Shown piece after piece: positions 40,982-52,702 of a stretch of 64,000 bases of DNA (its first letter is position 1; each line of letters starts with the position of its first letter). Under the pieces are notes generated by a model. It ran no database searches and was not told the DNA's origin. It worked only from the letters and a program-made list of their open reading frames with translations. The DNA is from Owenia fusiformis (Eukaryota > Annelida > Polychaeta > Sabellida > Oweniidae): assembly GCA_903813345.2 (NCBI GenBank), contig CAIIXF020000007.1, positions 439,730 through 503,729 of the forward strand. Direction: 5' to 3'. The position numbers were made by a program, and so were the translations under genes.

Positions 40982-42033
40982 ATATAAAATACTAGTCGAA
41001 ATAGCATACATAACTCAATTTTATAACTTTGAAATATGAATTATCTATTTGCATAGAAGTTTAGACCTTGAAATAGTTAACCTAGAAAACGTATGAATTA
41101 ACTGTGTTGATAAATTGTCTACAACGCGGCGTTCAGTCCTACAGACGCCAAGGAATTCAACCTTTGACCTCAAATTACTTCTGGATGTTCTAGAGAAACA
41201 TGTGTAGAAATACGTTTAAAAAATTGTTCCAGTATTCAATCTCTCTTTAAATCATATTATAATATTTCTAATAATTCAATCTATAAGCAAGAATATTTGC
41301 AAATTAATAAATGGATGTGTTGGTGAACATTAGGTCACGTGATGTCAACAAAAGCCGTCTGCTTTTCTAAATGGCGCTAAAATATTCAATTAGATAGGTA
41401 AACTTGATATAATTATTCGTCCCGCTACGGAGTCCTTATGTTTCATGTGGAAGTATATTTGCAATTCACAGACTTCTAAAATCAAAACAATTGGAATGAA
41501 AATGTTAATTCAAAACAATCAAAAATGTCAAATGTTTACCCGGAAGTTTCAAACTTCTCAATCGGTTCCATTTAATCGCAATTATCTAGTTATAATCCCT
41601 ATATAGATCCTTTCTTGATCTATCATTCGATCTGAGATACCTATTTATGCTGCTTTATGAAACTTAAATCCTACTCACCCACATATTCTACTTCTAGGCT
41701 GAACGATCTTATTTTCAGAACTTTCGACTGGCTTGTTTGAAGACTGTGGAAATGGACTACCGATTCCTCAAAACAGCCTCGCTTTATAATCAAATTCAAG
41801 TTCAAGTTAAAACATCATATTCTAAATTTAGTAGGTTTGTCAACAAATATGAAACGTTTTCAACTTTCTCCTCGCTGTTCACCGACATGGTTCGTAGTTC
41901 ATGGTTCATGGTTCATCAACAGATGACTCAAAGTTATTCATAGAAGCATAATATTTGTGAGTAATCGAAGGTAAGTGAAAATATAGTTTGTTTGATTTAA
42001 CTTCCGGGTTACCCGAGATGACGGTATGTTACA
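40982..42033 (-). repeat. Putative Gy2 5' LTR
   Basis: About 1,052 bp between the Gy2 primer binding site and the start of Gy1 LTR C. In the element's orientation it starts TGTAACATACCG, as an LTR may. The inner end does not show the usual CA, and no partner LTR exists in the window, so the call rests on position. Part of it (gtcacgtgatg and gccgtctgcttttc near 41330-41365) resembles the Gy1 LTR. Confidence 0.45.
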
Positions 42034-43939
42034 TGTACAATGTGAATAAATACTATTCAGATTATATAGATTATAGTTTACATAAATGCTAAATATCTTT
42101 AAATCTATTAGAATGAAATTAATCTCAATAACGCTGAAATCTGCAGTCTGATAAAATGTCTTCAAAATTATGACCGGGATACTACTTCAAACCAGAACAG
42201 AATTTCCAACAACGATCTTGTAATAAAGTTGAATTTTATGCCCTCTATAAATTCAGTCGGGAACTAATAGCATGAAAAGTGACATCAGCTATGCGTTAAA
42301 AGCCCGAACGAGATTTTGATGAATGGGAAAGAGCTGTGAACTTTCAACCGTCAAAGACTGATGTTATTTTAAACACCAGAGGTGCGAACTCAATGGAATG
42401 TGCCTGTAAGGACTTCTTTCAATTATAATCAAATTCAAGTTCAAGTTAAAAGCTGTCTAGGATACAATAATCCACTAAAGATGCTCAAGTTTTAAGAAAT
42501 GGATCTAGACTTCAAAAGTGACGTATGTGATCACGTGACTAAGTCGTCTGCTTTCCCCAAAGTTATGATTTAATTTGATCAATAATTCCCTATAATTGAT
42601 AATTTGAATCTCTATTCTGTACTATCTTGAACCTTCCCAGTATATGGGCTTATTGAGACAAACCCCCAATCTTGTTTAACTTTTACAGACTGCAGATTAA
42701 CACTGTTAGAAAATATGTGCGGGAAAAAATGAAAGTTTCAAAATGTTCTCAAAGTTCAATTATCGATCAATATTACTGTCTTAAATCTCTTCACTCCCTA
42801 ATGGAATGCTATAGATTTCTATACAGTACTGAAAACTAACTTACCCAAACGGCAATGCCTCTGCGTGTGTCATATACAACGTCCATGTGTCAAATTGACT
42901 GATCTCAGAGATCTCAGAGCTAGCCGAAAGTTAGTCAAGCGTATGCCTTTAGCAGATGATAGATCTCGAGCTCAGCTGTGCAGGAATTGTTACGAGGTAT
43001 CCGCAAAAGACACTTGTTTATATAGTAAGAAAATGGACACGCATATAAATATACTGGCTCTGATACGATGATTCTGGCATACATATTGCAATAATGTGAT
43101 CATGTTAAAGGGACATGATATGGTTAAATACTGATTATAGATATTAAAGGGGCACACACTGGATAAATATGTACTGGATAAAGCATAAGAATGAGATTTT
43201 ATAAGAAATAATACACCGAAGGCCGAAGGCCTGAGGTTATTATTTCTTATCAAATCGAATTCGAATGCTTTATCTTACTTAAATCACACACATTCTTATT
43301 ACAGGTAAATGGTATGTTGCAGGTAAATGGTCAATGATCTAATCTGGAAAATTTTATTTCTTTTGTGTTGACTGTTCATGTAGGGGTAAGTGGTTTGATA
43401 CATGTAAGTGAGTGAGTTCTTTTGAGTTGACTGTTCATGTAGTTATATAGCCAATTGATTGTAACAACAAAAAGAGTTGGTTGCATTGACCTCATGAGTG
43501 TGAGTTGATGTAAGTGACTGAGTGGGCTATAATTAGTCTAGCTTCAGTGCACTACAGGTGACTGTCCAGTCCAGAACATTGCATTTGAATACAGCAGAAT
43601 ATTTGTAAGTAAGATAAGATCAATGATGTAGATAGCAACAAAAATTGATAAATTGTTTTATTCTAAAGAATGCACAGTAACAAGAGAAGGGTACATGTAT
43701 TTTTGTATATTGTTTTTAGGGAATGAAAACTATCAAAAACTGTCAATGGTCATTTATGTCTCACTTGTTTTTGATAGCTTGCCAAGTGTACATTCTTTAA
43801 AAACAATAGAAAAATAATGCACTTTCCTTTTGATAAAACCATACATTCTTAAAAATAAACCACAGCAAATTCTATTGTGTTGCTACCCAAGTGGGATTTA
43901 AGATAGTATAAATAGCAAAATACAGGATGGGTCTCTACA
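42034..43939 (-). repeat. Gy1 LTR, copy C
   Basis: It begins TGTACAATG and ends TCTCTACA on the + strand, as in copy A. It has a single version of the block that is doubled in copy A. It also has about 730 bp (roughly 43172-43905) not seen in copy A, including a foldback at 43177-43274 and a direct repeat of a ttgactgttcatgtag segment at about 43370-43445. Confidence 0.8.
43177..43274. repeat. 98-bp foldback in Gy1 LTR C
   Basis: Arms of about 37 bases begin gataaagcat at 43177 and end in its complement atgctttatc at 43274. The inner parts pair as ataagaaataata with tattatttcttat. The loop, accgaaggccgaaggcctgagg, is itself partly palindromic. Confidence 0.85.
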
Positions 43940-44182
43940 ACCACCCCCTTCTTAAAAAGTTAATGGTTGTCCTCAACCACAGAAATAAAATCATCATTGT
44001 AATGACAGCAGCAGTTAATAGTGCCATATTCACAGGGAGTAAAACATGAATAATAATATCTTCACTCACAAAAACGTTTTGTATTCAGTATTAATAAGGC
44101 AAGTGCAAATATTTCGAAAATCGATTAATGCCCCTTTTTCTAGTGTCTCATCAGTCATCTGTATACAAGGTTGATAACATAA

Positions 44183-44485
44183 TTACAAAGATTTTAAAAA
44201 GTCGCCTATCTCCGGGCCCCCCAGCAGATCAGCAATTTCTTCAGCTCCCATCCCAAAAAGGGGATCCTCACTGTCTGCTCTAAGTCCCCGAGCTTGGGGC
44301 GTGTCCTTGTTGTCATTTGGCTCCTCCCGGGGATGCACGGCGGCTTGGAGCTGGGTGCCGAGATCAACGCGGGATTGACCCCCAGCTCTGGCCCCATGCC
44401 ATCCCCCCTCGAGGTCACTGACATCTACTGTATACGTTCTGGTCTCAGGCCAACCCTTGGGGGGATTCCCTGGCAACTGGCACAC
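44183..44485 (-). pseudogene. Gy1 ORF3 remnant, copy C
   Basis: A short relative of the Gy1 accessory gene. It starts with CQLPGNPPKGWPETR (copy A: CQMPGKSPKGWLGTR) and ends in an acidic tail, EEIADLLGGPEIGDFLKSL. TTGTTGTAG precedes it, as in copy A. It is a decayed fossil and much shorter than the other copies. Confidence 0.65.
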
Positions 44486-44744
44486 CTACAACAAGATAAA
44501 ACTCTTACCCTACTAGAAAGGTTTTTAGTATTTTTATACGAACCTCCCCTAGGGCCTCAAGGTACTAGTTTTCTTAATATTTAATTAGAACATATATACT
44601 TGACAATATTGAACTAGAATGAACATCTTCTCATTCTTTTTTCAATCTATTCAAGTCTTTACAGTAAAAGTTAATCTTCTCTGATCAAAAGGGCTAAAAT
44701 AAAATTTCGTGAAATAATCTTCAATTGACACCACATACTTGTTC

Positions 44745-45958
44745 CAGTGGAGACGATAACCCCATTTAACGTGAAGTACGGCAATCGCCATGTTGCACGA
44801 CAATTGACGTGAAATTATGAAGCATAAGTGCGCATGTCAATAGATAATAACGGCAATTGCCGTCATGTTCGTCAAGTGACGTGCAATATTTTGCACGACA
44901 ATTGACGTGCAAACTATTATCTTGTAAAAGTTTCACATATTATCGGCAGGACAACAGGCAGTAATAAACTGGGAAACTAGTGGGAAAATCATGATCTGCA
45001 TCGTATGTAATAGTTAAAATCATAAACATTTGCTATTTTCCGGGTTGCGTTTTGAACTAACAACTATTATGATGTGCTTACGTCAATGTTTACAAGAAAT
45101 ATTTATTCAACAGCAAACCGGAAGTAAACAAATGACGTGAAGAAAACGAATAAATTCTGATTTAATGAGGATATGAATTTAAATTGTTTATAATTCATTT
45201 AAGGTAATCATTAGATCATTGTAAAGAAGGTTTAAAAACTAAATCAAGCCAGGAAAAAAACGAAAAAATCAACAACACGCTGCGGTCAGGAAAACACTTC
45301 CGGTCAAAACGAAGAGGGAAAGTAGACCCCATTTTAGTGATTTCCAGCGGTCTTTTCTCGGAATTGGGGCTCACGTTGTGTTCAGAAATTAAAAAACTAT
45401 TGGGTCAGTACCAATTTCGTCGTATAACCTGTCGGAAAGACGATATCTAGACAATTGAAGGAGTGTTGGTAATTCCAATATGGCGTTTTTCTGGGATTCG
45501 TGAGAGGTAACTTTGATTAGTTCTAGCGCAAAATTCCCACATAGGATCGCGAATTCCTACATACAAGTGCTAGATTAGATAAAATACTTGAAGAAAATGC
45601 AATAAAAAGCGTTCCATCGATCGATTTAGACTTTCCAAGAATGCAAGTTCGGTGGTGACTTCATTGGTTCGTAACATTTACAGAAAATTCACAAGATTGA
45701 ACGGCATTTTTCTCCACAATTTTGGAATGAAATTCTTCCCTGGGATTTAATATATCATTAATGTTTACCAAAGTATACGTACTATAAAATACATATTACT
45801 TAGATTGTATATATATTAACACTGGGTCTTCTAATCAACCTGGTGTTTCAAATTATGAATTACAATGGACATTATGCTTATTGGCGTGATTTACGTCAAT
45901 TGACGTGCAAAATGGCAATCTCCGTGTTACACGTTAAATGGGGTTATCGTCTCCACTG
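44745..45958. mobile_element. 1.2-kb inverted-repeat DNA transposon, unclassified
   Basis: The ends are inverted copies of CAGTGGAGACGATAACCCC and continue identical for about nine more bases. Behind them, both ends carry repeated AATTGACGTGCAA and GGCAAT(C/T) words, partly palindromic (acgtcaattgacgt). The flanks are adjacent parts of Gy1 integrase. No clear target duplication is visible, so the superfamily is open. No transposase is found; the middle (45000-45850) shows no gene. Confidence 0.8.
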
Positions 45959-47570
45959 CCAATAGACTTTCTGGCAAAACTCCCAAGATATCAATGGCTA
46001 TTCTCTCAAGAGGGGCACCCACGTTATATTGTTTCATTGGTGTCCTATGTTTCTTATTGGGTGGATTTCTCCTCTGACACAACAGGCACCCTGCTACCAA
46101 TCTAGCAATGTCAGACTTGAAACCAACCCAATAATATTTGGCCCTCAAACGATCAAGAGATTTATTGACCCCAAAATGCCCACTGTCAAGAGCCCCATGA
46201 GTCATTTCTAAAATGGTTTGGCGCATATTTTCAGGCACCACAATTTGCCAGCTAACGATCCCAGCGTCAGTATCAACCCATTTTCGATAAATAACTTCCT
46301 GTTCCAATTTGAACCTGTCCCACTGAGACCAGTAATGTTTAAAGGGAGGTGATTTGTCCGATACGTCTGCCCAGTCAGGTCGGTTACCCACTTTAAGCCA
46401 ATTGTTTATGGTCAAAAGACATGGATCTCGAGCCAATGCCTCTTCATACTCTTTGAGAGATATTCCCGGTGCCCAAGTGCACCCTGAGACAGGAACATTC
46501 CTCAATTTGGGAGTATGAACAAGCTCTGGCTCTAAGTTCGAGTCGAAGCCTACGTCAAAACTTCTAAGAAGCAAGTCAGCCTCTGGATCAGTCAAGGTTT
46601 CTTCCCCCCAGGAACTCTACCCAGTTTCTCTTGTCTTTTGCAATATGCACAGTCAGTACAGGGACGTCTAGACATTCCGTCGTCATTCCGTCGTCATTCA
46701 GATGTTTTGCACCAGGTCGATGTTCAATATTAAAGTCATATTGTCCCAATAACTCTAGCCACTGGGGAATCTGTCCTTCGGGATGTTTAAACCTCAACAA
46801 CCAAGCCAAAAAGCCATGATCTGTCCTGACTTTGAAACGACTGCCGTAAAGATAATGGTGAAACACTTTAACAGCCCTCACTATAGCCAACAATTCCACT
46901 GTAGTGACACAATAGTTACGCTCAGGTTTGGACAATGATTTGCTATAATGACTGACAACTTTCATTTCCCCATCAACTTCCTGCTGTAACACAGCACCAA
47001 CCTGACAGGCAGAAGCATCAGTATCCAAAATAAACTCTTTGGACTTATCTTGGTAAGCCAACAATGCACTTCATCTTCAGACACAACATGACCCAAATAG
47101 GATACTTCTTTTTGAAACAATTTACACTTTTTCGGAGACAATTTTAATCCAGAACTTCTCAATTTTTCAAAGATTCGACCTAATTTTTCCAAATGACTTT
47201 CTGCATCCTGGTTAAATACAATTATATCATCGAGATACATTAAGCACATCTCTGGAGACAAACCAGCAAACACGCATTCCATAAGCCTCTGAATAGTGGC
47301 TAGGGCATTAGCCAAACCGATCGCCATTACATTAAATTCATACAAACCACGTTTAGTACAGAAGGCGGTCTTCTCGGCGTCAGTGTCCTCCATAGTTATT
47401 TGCCAAAACCCACTTGCCAAGTCCAGCACGGTGAAGTATTTAGAGCCGCACAAAGAGTCCAAAGTATCGTCAATTCTTGGCAACGGATAAGCGTCTTTGA
47501 TGGTGACGTCATTAAGTTGTCTGAAATCTATACAGTACCTATAGCTACCATCCTTCTTTGGCACCATCAC
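45959..47570 (-). pseudogene. Gy1 pol, copy C
   Basis: Integrase zinc region and start of the core (GHFGVNKSLDRLR; CLLCQRRNPP; IDILGVLPES) at 45959-46595. RNase H (FILDTDASACQVGAVLQQE) lies at 46588-47064, and reverse transcriptase (MVPKKDGSYRYCIDFRQLN in substance; CLMYLDDIIVF) at about 46962-47570. Fossil with several breaks. Confidence 0.85.
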
Positions 47571-47574
47571 AACA

Positions 47575-47995
47575 ATTCAATTTTTGAAAGCTTCCCTCGA
47601 TAAGCGCCTAACATCCTGGGCTAATTCCTCAAGCTATTCTTTGGATCCACGTAGTTTATTTTTCAACTTCGCCCTTGAAGTCTCAATTTGCTCCGGAGGC
47701 TCAAAACGGTACTTCAGGGCGTCTACAAGCAATTGATAATCAAAATGGTCTTCCAAACTTAAATCAGCTAATATGGCCAAAGCAGTGCTGTCTAAATGAC
47801 CCACAAGTTGTAAAGCTTTTGCCTGGTTATCCCATCCATTCTCATACGCAATGGTTTCGAACTGAGCCAAGTAATTAGTTAGACTAGTCTTCCCATCATA
47901 TTTTCCACATTTCGGTAATTTGTTACCAAACACACTAGCTGGGAGAGATATTCTGTCCCACTCCAGTGGCATTACTAATGGGGTTGGGTGTTGTA
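47575..47995 (-). pseudogene. Gy1 gag fragment, copy C
   Basis: The gag core with KYDGKTSLTNYLAQFETIAYE and LADLSLEDHFDYQLLVDALKYRFEPPEQ in substance, closely matching copy D at about 60490-60840. The match ends near 47995, where the sequence turns towards ORF3 of copy D. Fossil. Confidence 0.8.
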
Positions 47996-48040
47996 ACAGT
48001 TTGTCCATGTCTAATATTACAAAATTACAAACCGTCAATA

Positions 48041-48575
48041 TCAGTCGATATACTGCAACAGTTCATCTATGTTTACGTCCTCCAACAGCACATTGGGGCC
48101 TTCTAGCAGCGCATCCTCTTCGGCCGCAGAGAATATACCCAGGGGTCCAGCCAACAGGGGATCTTGCTCCCTGGCCAATAGTCCCATGATTCTAGCCTCT
48201 GGCAAAGCGGCCTCAGGTCGGGGCGCCGAGCTGGGACCAGATACATCCCGTTCCCCCGGGCAAACGTTAGTACGGCCCAGTTCCGCAGTAGGGTCCTGCC
48301 TCCCCCTCTTCTTTGGTGGCTTCCCTTCTGATGCCTCATGCTCCCGCTTTCAGGGCGGCTCTTCCTCACTACCGGCGACCTGGACAGTGTGGCCTCTCCG
48401 GTGGAGAGTCAACACCTCAACGCTGGCGGGGGCAAACTTCTCCCTGCATGTGCCTAGGCCGCAAGCTACGGTCTTGTCGTGGACACACTTACGGTGAACG
48501 ACCCATTCCTCCTTGGCCACGGAGGCACTTGTAGGGCCGACTAGGGGCCCATCCCTGGGGTGGAGTGGTGTTCAT
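48041..48575 (-). pseudogene. Gy1 ORF3, copy D
   Basis: Third Gy1 example of the accessory gene. The fingers read EEWVVHRKCVH and CGLGTC with LTLHRRGH. The tail reads LLEGPNVLLEDVNIDELLQYID in substance, matching the copy A tail (LEGPDVPLEDLDVNELLKYL). An acceptor-like TTTTATTTTATTTTAG lies just before the first ATG at 48575. It is a fossil that is not cleanly open. Confidence 0.65.
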
Positions 48576-48940
48576 TCGGCACACCTAAAATAAAATAAAA
48601 CTCTTACCCTCTTTACCCCACTAGAAAGGTTTTAAGTATTTTTATACGAACCTCCCCTAGGGTCTTAAGGTACTAGTTTTTCTTGATATTTAATTAATAC
48701 ATATATACTTGACAATATTGAACTAGAATGAACATCTCCTCATCCTTTTTTCAATGTATTCAAGTCTTTACAGTAAGTTAATCCTCTTTATTTGAATGGT
48801 CGAAAAGAAAGTTATAAAAATGGGTATAAGCTATAAGCACAAGCTAAGACACATTGAATTAACTTTGAAAACAATATAAAAAAATGCACATAATAGGGAT
48901 ATTAAGACACTTGACTCGACTTATGAAATCTGAAGCGAGA
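48576..48940 (-). other. Gy1 spacer between pol and ORF3, copy D
   Basis: The same non-coding spacer as 5022-5388, closely matching (cctcccctagg; tacttgacaatattgaactag). It ends on the minus strand in a pyrimidine tract and TAG before ORF3. Confidence 0.6.
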
Positions 48941-51900
48941 CTACTTTATAACATAATCAGTCAGCCACTCAGGTTTCTTTCGGGTCCTTTGCCTTCTAGA
49001 ATTTTCAGTTTCATTTTCTTTGATTTCAGGAGCATTCTCAAAATCTGAGGGTTGGGAATTCTCAACAGGGGTTTCAGTCTCTGGATCTAGACTCTCATTA
49101 GTATTTCCCAGTCCCTCTGATCGGATGCAACAATTTTAGACAACATAGCCTCCACAGTCCTGTTTGATCTCTCTACCATACCATCAGACTGTGGATGATA
49201 TGGAGTCGTTCTTGTCTTACTCATGCGGAACATTTCACATAATTCTTTAAATAGTTTTGATTCAAACTGGGCACCTTGGTCGGAATGAATTTGAAGAGGT
49301 GACCAATAAATACAAATGAAATGATGCAGCAAAGCTTCTGCCACTGTGGCAGCTTCTTGATTAGGGACGGGAACCAATGCCAGGGCCTTTGTGAAATAAT
49401 CTTCAATTGGTACCACATACTTGTTCCCCAACAGACTTTCTGGTAAAACTCCCAAAATATCAATGGCTATTCTCTCAAGAGGGGCACCCACATTGTATTG
49501 TTTCATTGGTGTTCGATGTTTCTTATTGGGTGGATTTCTCCTCAGACACAAAAGGCAACCCGCTACCCATCTAGCAAGGTCAGACTTGAAACCAACCCAA
49601 TAGTATCTGGCCCTCAAACGATCAAGAGATTTATTGACCCCAAAATGCCCACTGTCAAGATGAGCATATTTTCAGGCACCACAATTTGCCAGCTAATGAT
49701 CCCAGTATTAGTATCTACCCATTTTCGATAAATAACCCCCTGTTCCAATTTGAACCTGTCCCACTGAGACCAGTAATGTTAAAAGGTAGGTGATTTGTTC
49801 GATACGTCTGCCCAGCCAAGTCGGTTCCCCACTTTAAGCCAATTGTTGATTGTTAAAAGACATGGATCCTGAGCCAAGGCCTCTTCTTACTCTTTGAGAG
49901 ATATTCCCGGTGCCCAAATGCACCCTGAAACAGGAACATTCCTCAATTTGGGAATATGGACAAGCTCTAAGTTCGAGTCAAAGGTCACGTCAAAACTTCT
50001 AAGAAGCAAGTCAGCCTCAGAATCAAAGTCTCTCCCTTCCCAGGAACTCTACCCAGTTTCTCTTGTCTTTGGCAATATGCACAGTCAGTACAGGGACGTC
50101 TAGACATTCCGTCGGCATTCAGATGTTTTGTACCAGATCAATGTTCAATTTTGAAGTCATATTGTCCCAATAACTCTAACCACCGTCAATCTGTCCCTCA
50201 GGATGTTTAAACCTCAACAACCAAGCCAAAGAGCCATGATCTGTTCTGACTCTGAAACGACTGCCGTAGAGATGAATGTAAACACTTTAACAGCCCTCAC
50301 TATAGCCAACAATTCCAATCTAGTGACACAATAGTTACGCTCAGGTTTGGACAATGATTTGCTATAATGACTGACAACTTTCATTTCCCCATCAACTTCC
50401 TGTTGTAACACAGCACCAACCTGACAAGCAGAAGCATCAGTATCCAAGATAAACTCTGGACTTATCTGGGTAAGCCAACAATGCAGAACTCAAATAAAGT
50501 CTCTTCAATTCTTCAAAGGCAAATTGACAATCTCCTGACCAGACAAACAGAACACCTTTTTCAGTAAGTTTGAACAAAGGTCTGGCCAGTCCTGAAAAAC
50601 CTGGAATAAACTTCCGGTAGTACGAACAGTAACCCAAAAAAGACTGGATTTGTTTCACAGTACGAGGAACAGGCCAATTCACAATCGCCTGAGTTTTCTT
50701 TGGATCAATTTTTACTCCATCTTCAGACACAACATGACCCAAATAGGATACTTCTTTTTGAAACAACTTACACTTTTTCAGAGACAATTTCAACCCAGAA
50801 CTTCTCAATTTTTCAAAGACTTGACCTAATTTTTCCAAATGACTCTCAACATCCTGGCTAAATACAATTATGTCATCGAGATAGACCAAACACATCTCTG
50901 GAGACAAACCAGCAAACACGCATTCCATAAGCCTCTGAAAAGTGGCTGGGGCATTAGCCAGACCAAGGCCAGGCCATTACATTAAATTCATACAAACCAC
51001 GTTTAGTGCAGAAAGCGGTCTTCTCGGCATCAGCATCGTCCATAGTTATCTGCCAAAACCCACTAGCCAAGTCAAGTACGGTGAAGTATTTAGAAACACA
51101 CAAAGAGTCAATTCTTGGCAGAGGAAATGCGTCCTTGATGGTGACGTCATTAAATATTTAAGCACTAGTGCCAAAAGGGAAAGGACCAAAAGTTGTAATG
51201 GAACTTAACAAGTAAAAGCAAACTTTAAGTGCATACCAGTTAAGAAAAACAAACCCCATATAGCCCAAAACCATGATCTAACGTGAAAAGAAACAATGTC
51301 TAATACCCCCTTTCCCCCCACCATTCAAGAATCAATATCACAATCCAAGACCAGAAGACCAAGGGACATTTCATTCATAAAATCCAGTCTCCAAGTCCAT
51401 AGGCATTTCAAAGGGTCAAAATCCATTCACAAAAGCCATCGCCATAATCCATTAAACACAATAATTCACAATGGTCATCAGGAGAAAACTATGGCTGGTT
51501 TGCAGTTGTCTGAAATCTATACAGTACCTACCATCCTTCTTTGGCACCATCACAACAGGTGAGGCCCAAGGACTTTTGGATGGCTTAACTATGTCATGTT
51601 CAATCATTTTGTCCAAAGCTTTGTCATATTCAGTCTGTTTAGACAAAGGCACACGTCTAACAGGTTGTTTGATGGGTCAGGCATTTCCTGTATCAATTTT
51701 ATGCTTAATAACTTCTGTCTTTCCCAGGTCAAATTTAGATTTTGCAAAAACATCTTGATTTTGTAACAGAAAATTCTTAACTCTAATATAGTCGCGATCA
51801 GATAAATTCTCTGTCGAATTATCAATCAGATGTCGTAAATAGTCGGGTATATTTTCGTCCGTCTTTTCCGGAGATTTGTATTCAATGTCACCAACTGCAA

Positions 51901-52698
51901 TGTTATTTCCAGAAACCGCAAATTGTAACCTTTCTACATCATCGTCATGAGAGCGTAGGACGGGTTCTGGACAATCAATCATCCGCAAACCCTGGGGCTG
52001 AAGGAGGGGCATGTTAGGCACGTCAACAAAGGACCTCTTGGCTTCACTTCTCAGCCCCTCGCCAGCTACAGTGGTGCAATAGGTCAGTCCCGCGTGTTTT
52101 CCCGGATCCGTAGATTGGAAATCTCCACAACATAAGGGATCCGAAGCCTCCGTTAGACCGTCGTCGTAATGTTGAAATTGAGACTCCCCTGGCACCCTTG
52201 GCACATTGGCAAAACCTAGGCAAAACGCCGGGACGTATTCTAGCACATTGGCCCTTCACCTCCCTGGAATTAAATCCCATTGAATTACCACTCTCCGGAC
52301 AAGCACCACCCTCAATGTCAACATTTTCCTCACTAGAATCAACAAGGTCCCCTTAGTCGAATATTGGTTCCCCAGTTGCTACTGCAGTATTCTTGTAAAG
52401 GAACAAGGGTTTTAAACTAAGATTAGCCAATCTAATTGGAATAAAAGGTTGACTAGGGTCAACAAGGGATTTGGCAACAGTCAGGGGTGGAAATCTTTCT
52501 GCCAAATTCCCACTCATTTCAATTAACAAATGTGTATCACCCAAATGTCAACATTTTACTTTTCCGGGAACAATCATCTCTGTCATGGGAGGCACTCTGA
52601 CTGTATCTTGCATTAAAATTCGGCACTTGGTAGACAAATCAGTCTCTAATATACAATCAAAATCTTTGCCATGCATAGTCAACAGTGCATCCCCACCA
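48941..52698 (-). pseudogene. Gy1 pol, copy D
   Basis: From low to high coordinate: pol C-terminus (KKPEWLTDYVI) at 48941, integrase (49087-49617, with IDILGVLPES, IHSDQGAQFE and SDGMVERSN), RNase H (50214-50447), reverse transcriptase (50437-50928, CLVYLDDIIVF, and about 51505-51652) and the protease-RT connector (51677-52690). Decayed fossil. Its upper edge is the TTAA target of piggyBac at 52699-52702. Confidence 0.85.
51154..51504. mobile_element. Unclassified 351-bp insert in Gy1 pol
   Basis: Copy C reads straight from gtgacgtcattaa to gttgtctgaaatc, while copy D has 351 extra bases at this point. No clear duplication, inverted ends or A-tail are seen. The insert has no gene. It may be a short transposon or filler DNA. 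Confidence 0.5.
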
Positions 52699-52702
52699 TT
52701 AA

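Larger units (their letters stand above)
5641..42033 (-). mobile_element. Gypsy family 2 (Gy2), old copy split by insertions
   Basis: A Ty3/Gypsy element on the minus strand, broken by many small changes (clearly more than ten) and by five later insertions: LINE 8039-9321, TA transposon 9558-29688, Gy4 30123-35283, hAT 38949-39579 and an unclassified insert 39848-40346. Its own pieces, 5' to 3', are a putative 5' LTR (40982-42033), a primer binding site (40964-40981), leader, gag (about 37585-40683), protease and reverse transcriptase (35284-37560), RNase H (29691-30122), integrase (9333-9557 and 6315-8027) and ORF3 (about 5673-6290). I cannot find a 3' LTR; the 3' side abuts Gy1 sequence. 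Confidence 0.8.
42034..48040 (-). mobile_element. Gy1 copy C, decayed
   Basis: A Ty3/Gypsy element on the minus strand, broken in many places (about ten or more). It comprises the 3' LTR (42034-43939), ORF3 remnant (44183-44485), pol pieces (44701-44744 and 45959-47570) and a gag piece (about 47580-47995). A 1.2-kb inverted-repeat transposon (44745-45958) sits in its integrase. It meets the ORF3 end of Gy1 copy D near 48000-48040 without an LTR between, so the two copies have been joined. Confidence 0.8.
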
